Source: a virus
Length of the DNA: 41,111 bases
IMG/VR virus record: IMGVR_UViG_3300045120_000635
Coordinates: 1 to 41,111 of that record
Direction: 5' to 3' (one strand)
Shown piece after piece: positions 32,094-39,977 of this stretch. Made by a program: the position numbers and the translations under genes. A model generated the notes under the pieces. That model searched no databases and was not told the origin of the DNA. It saw only the letters and a list, made by a program, of their open reading frames with translations. Each line of letters begins with the position of its first letter. Positions within the stretch are counted from its first letter, which is position 1.

Positions 32094-33065
32094 CTAGGCG
32101 GTCCTCCGTGGTAGTCCCTGTCGCGCGGCGACTCTGGCTGGAATCGAGCCGTACCACTGCGCCCAGCCCTGGGGGTTCGCTACGGCTTGATCCAGGGCAT
32201 AGTCGGTGGCGTCCTTCCACGCGCGCGGGTCGCCGGGCTGCCAGCCCGTTTTCTGCGTGAAGTCGTTGCCCATGCCCGCGACGCTGCCGTACTGCTCGTA
32301 CGGCGTGCCCGCCCCGCCGTAGTGCAACTGGAACGGCCACCACGACTGCCCGGTGGGGAACGTGCCCTGCTGAGCCGGCGAGTCGAAGCGCCCGGTGGCG
32401 GGGTTGGTGCCCTCGTGGAGCGCGACGGCTACGGCCGTGTTGGGATCGATACCGCGCTGCTGAGCGGCATCCCGAATGTAGGCGACGATGTCGTCGTGGG
32501 ACGGCTGAGCGTTGCCAAGGTGCGTCTGCAGGTCGGCATCGGGCGGCTGGTAATTGGGCAGCGGCACGACCGCTTCAGGCCCGGCCTCGCCGATGAGGGC
32601 GAGGGTGGGTTTGGTCACGATACCGCCCTGGGCCATCGCGGGGATAATCGGGGTGATGCGCGGCACATTCGGGGTGATCATGCCGCGCGGGATGAGCGGC
32701 GCAGGCACGGGCGAGGCGGCTTCGGGCGGGGTGGCCTGGGTAGCGACCTCCACCGCGCCTGGCGGGGTCGGCAACCTGAGGCTCGGGTAGGCCTTGATGA
32801 CGGCTTTGTACACCTGGGTGAAGCTCTGCGGTCCCAGTCGCTGGATCTGCTGCTGGCGGCCCTGCAGATTGGGCGTGCCGTCGGGATTAAAGAGCTGGTC
32901 GCGGTAATACTGGAGCTTCTGCTCCTCGCTCAGGTCGGCCGAAAACGGGGCGACGCCCTGGGGGGCCATGGCGGCCGCGATTCTGGTCGACTCCTGGTCG
33001 AGCCACAACGCCAGGTCGGTGGCCACCGAGTCGAGCACAGTCTGGGATTTCGGCAACGTGGGCAT
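32094..33065 (-). CDS. Virion muramidase-like protein with tape-measure-type motif
   Basis: A 323-aa protein. The middle contains AQGGIVTKPTLALIGEAGPEAVVPL, the GG-V-x-P-T-x-x-x-x-GE-AGPEAV-PL signature usually found near the end of tail tape-measure proteins. A lysozyme/transglycosylase-like domain follows (about 205-320): IRDAAQQRGIDPNTAVAVALHEGTNPATG with a likely catalytic Glu, then WWPFQLHYGG, GMGNDFT and TDYALDQAVANPQGWAQWYG. The N-terminal ~150 residues are helical and Pro-rich. It overlaps the portal stop by 1 nt. It probably opens the wall during DNA entry. Confidence 0.75.
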   Translation of the reverse strand: MPTLPKSQTVLDSVATDLALWLDQESTRIAAAMAPQGVAPFSADLSEEQKLQYYRDQLFNPDGTPNLQGRQQQIQRLGPQSFTQVYKAVIKAYPSLRLPTPPGAVEVATQATPPEAASPVPAPLIPRGMITPNVPRITPIIPAMAQGGIVTKPTLALIGEAGPEAVVPLPNYQPPDADLQTHLGNAQPSHDDIVAYIRDAAQQRGIDPNTAVAVALHEGTNPATGRFDSPAQQGTFPTGQSWWPFQLHYGGAGTPYEQYGSVAGMGNDFTQKTGWQPGDPRAWKDATDYALDQAVANPQGWAQWYGSIPARVAARQGLPRRTA

Positions 33066-35185
33066 CAGCGCCCCGGCCCCGGCGGCAGCATGTTCGGCGG
33101 GGGCATCGGCACGACCGGGGCGCCGGGGATCCCACCGGGAGGCATGGCGCCGCCCACGCCGGGGGGCGGCGGCGGAGCGATGGGAAGACCCTGGCCGGGG
33201 GTGGGCACGGGGTTGCCGGGCATGCCGCCCATCGGTCCGGTCGGGGGCGTGCCAGGGGTGCCGGGGACGCCGCTCGGCGGCCCCATCGCCGGACCGCCGG
33301 CCATTTCCTGCAGGTCGGGCGTACCGGGCGCGTTCATCTTCTGGGCCTGGATGGTGCCCAGTTTTTGGAACACGGCCGTCTTCAACTGCTGCTGGATCTC
33401 GGGGCTCTGCTTCAGGTCGTGCAACAGCCAACTCTGCTCGACCTCGTCGGGGTTGGCGCCCGCTTCGGTGACGGCGTCCTCGTAGGTGATCAACTTCAAC
33501 TGCATCTTCTCGCCGATGGCGCGGATCTCGATGATCTCGTTGGACGGCGTGCTGGGGCTGAGCTTGACGCGGTAGTGGTGGACCCCGTCGAGGTCGTCCG
33601 GCCCGATGTGCAGCCAGGTGCCCTTGGTCTGTCCGGCGCCGCGGCCGCCCTGTTTGCCGGGCTGTTCGCCCCAGGCATACACCGTCTCGGAGATCCGCGA
33701 CTCGATCAGCCAGGACTCGAAGCCGGTGCGTTCGGCGAGGGCGATCTCGGCGTTGCTGACGATCGGGTTGAACGCCAGCCCGGCGAGATAGGCGGCCTGG
33801 TTCAGGGCGTAGCCCGACTGGTCGGCGCCCACCGCGCCGCTGAAGGCGGCGGGCATGGCGCGTTCGATCAACTGCTGGATGTTGGTCAGCAGTTTGCTCA
33901 GGTCGGGACCGCCCGACGGCTGATTGACCGGGGCGATGTCGAACGGATACAGCTTGCCCGGCTCGATACGCGAGGCCGTCGCCGCTTCCTTGCCGTCGAT
34001 GCCGTACGGCAGGCCCGGAATCGCGTTGGGGTTCTGCGTCTCTTTCCAGGCCGGGAAACCGGTCATGTACGCGCTGTTGCCCTGGATCGTCAGCAGACTG
34101 TCGAGCAGCCGGAACAACTGCAGGTAGCCGTACAGCACGCTCAAGCCAGCGTGCTCGGGCAGACGGCTCGCCGTGGTGATGCCGAGGGCGTGGAAGTACG
34201 GACCTCTGAGGGTGTGCAGGTACGGGTCGCCGTAACTGTGCGGAGTGACCTTGCACAGGGTGCCCTGGTCGCGTCCCTTTGCTGCCTGGTTAGGGCCGGC
34301 CAGGCACACCACCTGCACGTGCTCGTCCCAGGCCTCGATACACCGCAGGTTGGTGGAGCCGGCGGTCTTCATGATGTGCGCCCACTCCGGCCGCGCCAAC
34401 TGCGCCGCGCGCGGATCGATGCCGCTCCACGTCTTCGGCGACACCACGTTCCCACTGCTGTCGAGCGCCGCACCGAACCGCTCCAGCGCCTCGAGATACG
34501 GCACGTCCTTGATCTCGACCGAGCTCGTAAACCCGTTCTCGTTCTTGGTGTAGTAGAAGGTTTCGGGCGGCACGTCGGTGGTCGCGATCGGATACGGCAA
34601 CTGCAGTTTCAGATTTTCGGTGTGTTTGTCGTACGCCATGTCCTGGGCGTGCTGATCGAGCCCGTCATCCTCGAGCGACTTCTGGTACTCCTCGGCAGAG
34701 TCGGAGTACGTGCTCCACACCGCGGCGCTCCGCTCGAGCGTCTTGAGGATGCCCTCACCCTTGACGGCCAGAGACCACATGAACAATCGTGCCAACTGCC
34801 TGCGGGCCTCGTGCTCCTGCCGCTGCCACGACGCCTCGAAGAAGCGCTCCCTGCGGGTCGAGTTCTCCTGGTAGACGTCGCCGAAACCCACCGGCCGAAA
34901 CTGGATGGTGGGCGGATTGACGCTCAGTGCCGCGGCCACGTTCTGGGCGATGTGCAGCGCCAGGTTGCTCCTGACCTCGATCGCCGTCTTCCGGTACGCC
35001 TCCGGGATTTCGACCGGGAAATTCTGGAACAACGTCTTGTCGATGTCGGCGTACAGGGTGTTGCGATCGTGAAAATCGCGTTCGAGTTGCTCGGCGAGAT
35101 CCATCGTCTGTCGATGCATGACCTCGTCGCCGTCCGCGCTTTTGCCCCAGTTGGACGGCGGCGTGGGCCGATCGAGGACTGCCAT
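33065..35185 (-). CDS. Portal protein
   Basis: A 706-aa protein downstream of the terminase. Portal-like features include an N-terminal helical region (MDLAEQLERDFHDRNTLYADIDKTLF, RSNLALHIAQNVAAALSVNPP), a central domain (KGEGILKTLERSAAVW... PPETFYYTKNENGFTSSVEIKDVPY), and a long helix region (LSVLYGYLQLFRLLDSLLTIQGNSAY... PDLSKLLTNIQQLIERAMPAAFSG). The last ~90 residues are Gly/Pro-rich and unlike a portal core. The large size suits podoviral portals that lack separate small connectors. ATG 35185 overlaps the previous stop as TGATG. Confidence 0.83.
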   Translation of the reverse strand: MAVLDRPTPPSNWGKSADGDEVMHRQTMDLAEQLERDFHDRNTLYADIDKTLFQNFPVEIPEAYRKTAIEVRSNLALHIAQNVAAALSVNPPTIQFRPVGFGDVYQENSTRRERFFEASWQRQEHEARRQLARLFMWSLAVKGEGILKTLERSAAVWSTYSDSAEEYQKSLEDDGLDQHAQDMAYDKHTENLKLQLPYPIATTDVPPETFYYTKNENGFTSSVEIKDVPYLEALERFGAALDSSGNVVSPKTWSGIDPRAAQLARPEWAHIMKTAGSTNLRCIEAWDEHVQVVCLAGPNQAAKGRDQGTLCKVTPHSYGDPYLHTLRGPYFHALGITTASRLPEHAGLSVLYGYLQLFRLLDSLLTIQGNSAYMTGFPAWKETQNPNAIPGLPYGIDGKEAATASRIEPGKLYPFDIAPVNQPSGGPDLSKLLTNIQQLIERAMPAAFSGAVGADQSGYALNQAAYLAGLAFNPIVSNAEIALAERTGFESWLIESRISETVYAWGEQPGKQGGRGAGQTKGTWLHIGPDDLDGVHHYRVKLSPSTPSNEIIEIRAIGEKMQLKLITYEDAVTEAGANPDEVEQSWLLHDLKQSPEIQQQLKTAVFQKLGTIQAQKMNAPGTPDLQEMAGGPAMGPPSGVPGTPGTPPTGPMGGMPGNPVPTPGQGLPIAPPPPPGVGGAMPPGGIPGAPVVPMPPPNMLPPGPGR

Positions 35186-35520
35186 CAGTCCTCATTCTCC
35201 GTCCGTGGATCTTGCATCAACTCGGAAGCAATCTCGTGGATGAAGTCCTCATACGGCTTGGCTCGCTGGCCCTCGCCAGTCAAGGCGTGCCGAGCCAACA
35301 GCACGGCGAGCGCTTCAAGACGCGCCAGGCGTTGCTTGTCGGTGAGCGGAGATCCCGCCATCAGACGTGACGCCAGGTCATGTTGTGCGACCAGTTGGGA
35401 CATCCATGAAAGCCCTGGCTTTCGAAGCGTCGCCGCCAGCGGATCGGCCAGCCCCACTGGCGTCCGAAGAGACGCGGCCTCATCAGACGACGTTCCATTC
35501 AGCGGGAGGAGATCCTTCAC
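35185..35520 (-). CDS. Hypothetical protein between terminase and portal
   Basis: Up to 111 aa. GTG 35520 would overlap the upstream small gene by 38 nt; an internal ATG at 35403 gives 72 aa (MSQLVAQHDLASRLMAGSPLTDKQRLARLEALAVLLARHALTG... FIHEIASELMQ). The protein is mainly helical. Neither start has a good ribosome site. It is coupled to the portal gene by a 1-nt overlap, so it is probably translated, but the role is unknown. Confidence 0.58.
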   Translation of the reverse strand: MKDLLPLNGTSSDEAASLRTPVGLADPLAATLRKPGLSWMSQLVAQHDLASRLMAGSPLTDKQRLARLEALAVLLARHALTGEGQRAKPYEDFIHEIASELMQDPRTENED

Positions 35521-35677
35521 GAAGATTCCGCACGGCAGCCACTTCGGCACGGAGGAGTGCGTCCGTCTGCCAGCGCGTGACAGCAGTCTCGGGATCCAGG
35601 TCTGGATACAACTCGGCGTACACCACCGCATCCTCGTATGACATGAGGTGGATGGGCATCCGTACCTGCGGCCTCAT
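35483..35677 (-). CDS. Small hypothetical protein downstream of large terminase
   Basis: A 64-aa protein (MRPQVRMPIHLMSYEDAVVYAELYPDLDPETAVTRWQTDALLRAEVAAVRNLREG...), starting 2 nt after the terminase stop. It is helical with a YAELYPDLDPETA turn. No family is recognised. Its position between terminase and portal suggests a packaging accessory, but only by context. Confidence 0.65.
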   Translation of the reverse strand: MRPQVRMPIHLMSYEDAVVYAELYPDLDPETAVTRWQTDALLRAEVAAVRNLREGSPPAEWNVV

Positions 35678-35679
35678 CC

Positions 35680-37026
35680 CTAGCCGAACCTCAAGGGCGT
35701 CGCCTCGCGCGGCTTCGGCGGCTGGGCCTCAGCCGCCAGCCCGTAGCGCAGCGCGTCCGGCGCGTGGTCTTCGGTCTTCTGGCTGCCAATCTTGTCGGCC
35801 ACGTCCTCGGGATCGAGCGGATCCACCACCATGCTGGGCAACGTGCGCTGCAAATTCGGCGCGGCCCCCTGCAGCAGGTGCAGCCTCGGCGACCCCTGGT
35901 CAGTCGCCAGCGCACGCCGACAGATCGCCCACCCCTGCTTTCGGCTATTCATGCCCGGATATACCGGGTTGACCCCGTGCGCCCAGTACACCGCGGCAAT
36001 GCTCGGCCGCTGCTGCTCTGTCCTGAGATTGAACATGCTCGGATCCAGAATTTTGAGCAGCAGCTTCTCGTCGCCGCTCGCCTCGACAATGCGCTGCGCC
36101 TGCTGCTCGTCCCTGAGCCCCGCGGCGTACAACTCGCGGTACACGAAAATGTGCTTCGTCTCCGGCTCCCTGGCGAACCACAAACAGCAGAACGGCACCG
36201 CGAAGCCGTAGTCGACCGCCAGCCACCTCGGCCACTCGTCGGGGATCTCGAAACGCGGCACCACATGCACCGACGGGTCCCACTCCGTGAAATACATCCC
36301 CTCGGCCGCTACCCACTCCCCTAGCCTGAGCCGCTGCTTCAGATACCCCCGCAACGAGTCGAGCCCGGCAATGTACGTCTCCCCGAACGCCGTCCACTGC
36401 CCACCCTGCCACAACAACGGGTTGTCCTCATGCCGACTCTCGACCAGCTCGCACTCACCCGCATTACACCGCTGCTTCAACCAGTGGTCCGGCGGCCCCG
36501 GGTTACAGTCGGCGATCAACTGCTGATAACTGAGCACCCCGTTCCGTAAGCCGCGCAGCAGCATCGCCCAGTCGTCTTCCTCGAGCTCGGTGGCTTCCTG
36601 GACGTACACGCAGTCGAATTCCGTCGAGCCGATCTTCTCCGGATCGTCCAGGCCCGCCACCATGATCCTGGCCCCGCTCGGATAGCGGTATTCCTGGTCC
36701 CCCTCGTGAAACCTGACCTGATTCGGCCGCGGCAATACCTTGTTCTCGAACGTCGCCATCGCACTCTGCGTCAGGCTCTTCCGTGTCTTCCGCACGATCG
36801 CCGCCCGTATCGGCTTCTGCATCGCGATCAGATTCAATTTCTCCAGACAGGCCCGACTCTTCCCCGTCCCGGCCGGTCCCGCCAGCAACACTTCCCTGGC
36901 CCTCGACTTGAACAACTGCAGCGCTGCCCCGTGCGGCTGGTACGGCGCCTCCTCCGGCTTCGTCTCCGTCCCTTGCTCGACCGTCGCCGGTACCCCACCC
37001 TGCCCGAGCTTCAGACTGGCCGGCAT
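35680..37026 (-). CDS. terL: Terminase large subunit
   Basis: A 448-aa DNA-packaging motor. The ATPase domain has Walker A GPAGTGKS (50-57), the IRAAIVRKTRKSL segment and Walker B VYVQE (140-144) with the catalytic Glu, then a coupling-like region. The nuclease domain begins with RWLAVDYGFAVPFCCLWF (RNase H-like first Asp), has a central Asp in LKILDPSM and ends with HAPDALRYGL, the usual third acidic site. The length is normal. The C-terminal ALRYGLAAE and a Pro-rich end fit phage TerL. ATG 37026 has only a weak GCAGAG upstream; about 300 nt of non-coding DNA separate it from the small subunit. Confidence 0.92.
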   Translation of the reverse strand: MPASLKLGQGGVPATVEQGTETKPEEAPYQPHGAALQLFKSRAREVLLAGPAGTGKSRACLEKLNLIAMQKPIRAAIVRKTRKSLTQSAMATFENKVLPRPNQVRFHEGDQEYRYPSGARIMVAGLDDPEKIGSTEFDCVYVQEATELEEDDWAMLLRGLRNGVLSYQQLIADCNPGPPDHWLKQRCNAGECELVESRHEDNPLLWQGGQWTAFGETYIAGLDSLRGYLKQRLRLGEWVAAEGMYFTEWDPSVHVVPRFEIPDEWPRWLAVDYGFAVPFCCLWFAREPETKHIFVYRELYAAGLRDEQQAQRIVEASGDEKLLLKILDPSMFNLRTEQQRPSIAAVYWAHGVNPVYPGMNSRKQGWAICRRALATDQGSPRLHLLQGAAPNLQRTLPSMVVDPLDPEDVADKIGSQKTEDHAPDALRYGLAAEAQPPKPREATPLRFG

Positions 37027-37331
37027 CTCTGCCCGATCATACGCTCCTCGTCAAAGTGTGATGCCGGTACGACAGACTACCTGTCACAATCCGAACACTC
37101 GTTCCAGGTTTTGGTTTTCCTCACACCGAGATGTACCAAATTGCGTTCATAGGTATCCGGCGAGCCGGGGCCGCGGGGGCACCTGGTGGAGTACCCCTCG
37201 AGCTCACGGCCCCGCGGTAGGTCAGGCCCAGGTTGACATAACGTTATGGACCTATAGGCTTACTTAACCCTCTCTAGAGAGACGTACTACGCTTGTGCTG
37301 GTAAACGTAGGTGCCACCAACAACTGGGCAC
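37027..37331. promoter_or_regulatory. 305-nt non-coding region between terminase genes (pac/cos or control candidate)
   Basis: No gene is seen here. It holds several palindromes: CATAACGTTATG (37237-37248), CCTATAGG (37251-37258), CTCTCTAGAGAG (37270-37281) and a GC-rich inverted pair CCGCGGGG/CCCCGCGG (37171-37178/37210-37217). TTGACA at 37233-37238 with TAGGCT at 37255-37260 is a possible plus-strand promoter that would read antisense to the small terminase gene. The clustered dyads between the two terminase genes fit a terminase recognition site or a late-operon control element. Confidence 0.45.
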
Positions 37332-37335
37332 CTAC
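37307..37335 (-). terminator. Hairpin at the end of the small terminase gene
   Basis: GTAGGTGCC (37307-37315) and GGCACCTAC (37327-37335) form a perfect 9-bp stem with an 11-nt loop; the stop codon of the small terminase gene lies in one arm. The following minus-strand bases (GTTTACC) are a poor T-tract, so termination would be weak. It may stabilise mRNA or attenuate late transcription instead. Confidence 0.45.
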
Positions 37336-37811
37336 AGCACACTCGCCGGATCGATCCCAGCAATGGTCTTGACGACCTGAGCGACCGTCACGTCCAGCTT
37401 CTCGCGGTACGTATCCGGTTTCCGGGCTCGCAGGAGAAGCATGAGAAGTTGGTCGGAGTATTCAATCTTCGCATCGGTACCGACCGGTTCCCCATGCCAG
37501 TAAGAGGTGCGTGTATAGGGTGAGCCTTCTACTCCGCGTCGCCAGGCTTCTTTTTCGAGGCGTTCGGTAGCCGCTTCGCCGGCGAGACGGAACGCGGCGA
37601 GAAACTCCGGATCGTGTTCTTGCCATCCATAGACAGTTGTTCTGCCGATGTTGGCTTGTTCGCATGCGTAACTGATATTTGCCCATTGACGGTATGACTC
37701 TAGAAACGCGTGCTTGGCGTGTTCACTCTGTACGTGAGTCTTCCGGGGTTGGCCGCGCACGTAACGTTGGCGGGGCTGAGCGAGGGACAGTTCATCTGAC
37801 ATTGACGCCAT
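37332..37811 (-). CDS. Terminase small subunit-like DNA-binding protein
   Basis: A protein of up to 159 aa. HAKHAFLESYRQWANISYACEQANIGRTTVYGWQEHDPEFLAAF is the helix-turn-helix of small terminases (N-I-S-x-A-C-x-x-x-N-I-x-R-T-T-V-Y-x-W). The second half has an EKEAWRRGVEGSPYTRTSYWHGEPVGTDAKIEYSDQLLMLLLRARKPDTYREKLDV segment, very typical of phage TerS-like proteins. It would recognise the packaging site. Tandem starts at 37811 and 37802 are both possible, and neither has a clear ribosome site. It heads the late operon. Confidence 0.87.
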   Translation of the reverse strand: MASMSDELSLAQPRQRYVRGQPRKTHVQSEHAKHAFLESYRQWANISYACEQANIGRTTVYGWQEHDPEFLAAFRLAGEAATERLEKEAWRRGVEGSPYTRTSYWHGEPVGTDAKIEYSDQLLMLLLRARKPDTYREKLDVTVAQVVKTIAGIDPASVL

Positions 37812-37915
37812 TGTGAACGCGTGAGCGCGACCTGTCGATTGTCCAGGTGTCTGTAATCCGAGCGTAATCCGGAAACCCTTGCGGCTAAAACTATCATTCC
37901 GCTATATTTCCCGTC
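37812..37915. promoter_or_regulatory. Divergent intergenic region with 11-bp-spaced repeats
   Basis: This gap separates the start of the minus-strand late operon from the plus-strand operon at 37916. GTAATCCG is repeated at 37853-37860 and 37864-37871, exactly one helical turn apart, a likely binding site for an activator or repressor. An A/T-rich stretch (CTAAAACTATCATTCCGCTATATT) lies beside it and could supply -10 elements in both directions. No perfect -35/-10 pair is clear. Confidence 0.5.
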
Positions 37916-38089
37916 ATGGCACCCGAACGCATCTACTCCGTGAGTCTGTCGGATCCCAACGATCCAGACTCGGATCGCACCATTGAGATGACGGAATCCG
38001 AAGTCATCGACACGTACCCGCACTGGGGCGGCAAGGCCGACATCGTCTCGATTGACGGCGTCAACGTTCACATTGAGGCCCGGTCATGA
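37916..38089 (+). CDS. Small hypothetical protein
   Basis: A 57-aa protein (MAPERIYSVSLSDPNDPDSDRTIEMTESEVIDTYPHWGGKADIVSIDGVNVHIEARS), acidic and probably a small beta fold. Its TGA overlaps the ATG of the next gene. No strong ribosome site is seen and leaderless translation is possible. It is the first gene of the short plus-strand operon. Confidence 0.62.
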   Translation: MAPERIYSVSLSDPNDPDSDRTIEMTESEVIDTYPHWGGKADIVSIDGVNVHIEARS

Positions 38090-39018
38090 ACGCTCAATTG
38101 CTGAGCGCCACGGGCGCAATTGTGGTGCTGCCTTCTCGCGCGGTAACGGCGCGAGGCGAGCTGTCGCCGGCTGAGATGGGCATCGTCAATGCTCGCGAGA
38201 TCCTGTCTGGCAAGGCCGGCTACCGGCAGTTTGGTTTCCTCTCGTTACTCACGCCGGAGGGCTACTCCCCGAAGACAGACAAGGGCCGGGCGAGAGGCTA
38301 CGCCACGGCGATCATGTACTTTGCGCCAGCGAACCTGAGCGGCTATGACGTCTGCCAGTACCGGTCTGAGGGTTGCACGAACAGCTGTCTCAACACGGCC
38401 GGGCATGGTGGCGTGGCGTTAGACGAGAGTGGGTTGAACGCGGTTCAGCGCGCACGGATTGCTCGCACGCGGTTCTATTTTCTGAACCGGTTCCTCTTCA
38501 ACGTCATGCTGGTGCGCGAGATTACGGCGCACGTACGCCGGGCAAAAGCTCGGGGCATGATCCCCTGCGTTCGCCTCAACGGGACGTCCGATCTCCCATG
38601 GGAGACGCTGCGGCTCAACGATGGCCGAACCGTGCTGGAAACCTTCCCGGACGTGATCTTTTACGACTACACCAAGCACCCTGGGCGAGCGCTGCGGCAT
38701 GCGAACGGCGCGATGCCGGCCAACTATTCGCTGACGTTCTCGCGATCCGAGACGAATTCGGCGGAGTGTGAGTCCGTGCTAGCCGCGGGTGGGAATGTCG
38801 CAGCTGTCCTGAAGTTCTGTCCGTGCAAGCGGACGTGCAAGCATGAGACGCCGGACGGGCTCGAGTACTTCGGCCGCCCGGTCGTGTCCGGGGACCACGA
38901 TGACTTGCGCTTTTTGGATCCCACCGGTGTCGTCATCGGCCTCAAGGCGAAGGGCCGGGCACGGACGGATGCGTCCGGGTTCGTCGTCGATCTCGTTTCA
39001 TCTGCCCGGGCCGCGTAA
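38086..39018 (+). CDS. Conserved Cys-rich phage protein (DUF7227/Gp88-like)
   Basis: A 310-aa protein of a family widespread in phages and without a proven role. Recognisable segments are NLSGYDVCQYRSEGCTNSCLNTAGHGG (Cys cluster), RARIARTRFYFLNRFLFNVMLVREI, VRLNGTSDLPWE, DVIFYDYTKHPGRAL, YSLTFSRSETN, AAGGNVAAVLKFCPCKRTCK and SGDHDDLRFLDPTGVVIGLKAKGRA. The Cys/His/Asp pattern suggests a metal site and an enzyme fold. ATG 38086 has GAGG upstream. The link to a named DUF is from memory and may be imprecise. An extra CPCKRTCK cysteine pair seems unusual. Confidence 0.8.
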   Translation: MNAQLLSATGAIVVLPSRAVTARGELSPAEMGIVNAREILSGKAGYRQFGFLSLLTPEGYSPKTDKGRARGYATAIMYFAPANLSGYDVCQYRSEGCTNSCLNTAGHGGVALDESGLNAVQRARIARTRFYFLNRFLFNVMLVREITAHVRRAKARGMIPCVRLNGTSDLPWETLRLNDGRTVLETFPDVIFYDYTKHPGRALRHANGAMPANYSLTFSRSETNSAECESVLAAGGNVAAVLKFCPCKRTCKHETPDGLEYFGRPVVSGDHDDLRFLDPTGVVIGLKAKGRARTDASGFVVDLVSSARAA

Positions 39019-39053
39019 GGCCCGGAGCGTTCACTTTTCAAGGATTGGCACCC

Positions 39054-39287
39054 ATGGAAACTTTTACCCGCTGTTCGTTTAGCGCGACCTGTCCAAACCC
39101 GGTCGCGTGGGTTGTCGGTTACGAGATCGACGAGATCTTCGCCGACTCGTACGAAACCTGTACCGAGCATCTCGCACCAGCCGCGCTGCGGCTCAATGCG
39201 CTCAACCCTCCGGAGGCCGACTACCCGCAGCGACGGCTTGAGCTACAGCCGGTCCCGATCTACCTGCCGGCCGGAGCCGTGGCATGA
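39054..39287 (+). CDS. Small zinc-binding-like protein
   Basis: A 77-aa protein. CSFSATCPNPVAW near the N-terminus and YETCTEHLAPA in the middle give a C-x5-C...C-x2-H set, consistent with one zinc ion. ATG 39054 is used. The stop overlaps the next ATG as ATGA. The role is unknown; it resembles small phage proteins found next to the DUF7227-like gene. Confidence 0.68.
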   Translation: METFTRCSFSATCPNPVAWVVGYEIDEIFADSYETCTEHLAPAALRLNALNPPEADYPQRRLELQPVPIYLPAGAVA

Positions 39288-39490
39288 CCACGATCGAGAT
39301 TCCCGCCTACGTCGACCCGGCCGTGCTTGTGCCGGGCGCGACGGTCCAGTGCGTCCTGGACGACGCCGAAACCATTCTCACGGTCGTGCGCATGGAACCG
39401 GCCATCATCTGCTCGCGGCCGGACGGTTCCGGCGTGATCCTGCTGGCGCACACGGTCGTACCCGTCTCTACTCCGGGCAAACACCTGTGA
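39284..39490 (+). CDS. Small hypothetical protein
   Basis: A 68-aa protein (MTTIEIPAYVDPAVLVPGATVQCVLDDAETILTVVRMEPAIICSRPDGSGVILLAHTVVPV...), nearly all beta strand, perhaps a small barrel. It overlaps both neighbours by 4 nt (ATGA and GTGA), so it is part of the coupled plus operon. No family is recognised. Confidence 0.63.
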   Translation: MTTIEIPAYVDPAVLVPGATVQCVLDDAETILTVVRMEPAIICSRPDGSGVILLAHTVVPVSTPGKHL

Positions 39491-39618
39491 ACTGGGACGA
39501 TCTCGTTTACCGGGTGACCATGCTGGCCGTGATCCTCGCGCTGGTGTGGCTGTTCGTCGCACCCATGCCCGGCCACGCGCCGCTCGTGCAGTTCACCCAT
39601 CAGGTTCTCGCCGCATGA
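39487..39618 (+). CDS. Tiny single-span membrane protein
   Basis: A 43-aa protein (MNWDDLVYRVTMLAVILALVWLFVAPMPGHAPLVQFTHQVLAA) with one membrane span near residues 11-26. GTG 39487 overlaps the previous stop and its own stop overlaps the next ATG. The function is unknown. Confidence 0.6.
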   Translation: MNWDDLVYRVTMLAVILALVWLFVAPMPGHAPLVQFTHQVLAA

Positions 39619-39977
39619 CTTCTACACCGGGCAAGTGCGTCCAGAATTTCTACGTTGCGCGGCGATCTGCCGACGGCTGGCAGCTCGTCGATTCGCGCGA
39701 CGGCCAGGTCGTCGAACGGTTCCCACCGGGGGCCACCGGAGCCGAGCAGGCCGACGCGGCGGCTTCGGCCGCCAACCGGCCGCGGCCCACCTTCGACCTG
39801 CGTGCCTGGCGGCGACGCCAGGATCTCACCCAAAAAGAGCTCGGCGCACTGCTCGGCGTGTTCTGGATCACCGTACAGCGCTGGGAAACCGGCTTCGCCA
39901 GCATGCCGCCCTACCTGCACCTCGCGCTCGAGCGCCTCGAGCAGCTGCAACAGTTGGAGAAAGACCCTCAGCCATGA
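39615..39977 (+). CDS. XRE-type regulator with N-terminal extension
   Basis: A 120-aa protein. The N-terminal half (FYVARRSADGWQLVDSRDGQVVERFPPGATGAEQADAAASAAN) looks like a small beta domain of the kind that aligns a query with its host context. The C-terminal half is an HTH: FDLRAWRRRQDLTQKELGALLGVFWITVQRWETGFASMPPYLHLALERLEQL. The W-x-x-T-V-Q-R-W-E-T-G recognition region is typical of phage XRE proteins. It could repress the plus operon or modulate late expression. ATG 39615 overlaps the previous stop as ATGA. Confidence 0.82.
   Translation: MTSTPGKCVQNFYVARRSADGWQLVDSRDGQVVERFPPGATGAEQADAAASAANRPRPTFDLRAWRRRQDLTQKELGALLGVFWITVQRWETGFASMPPYLHLALERLEQLQQLEKDPQP

Noticed and set aside
21955-35641. 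Several very long open frames on the plus strand opposite the late genes (about 960, 730 and 760 codons)
   Set aside because: They are mirror frames of high-GC minus-strand genes. They are rich in R, H, L, V and G without motifs, and the opposite frames have clear domains and coupled starts.
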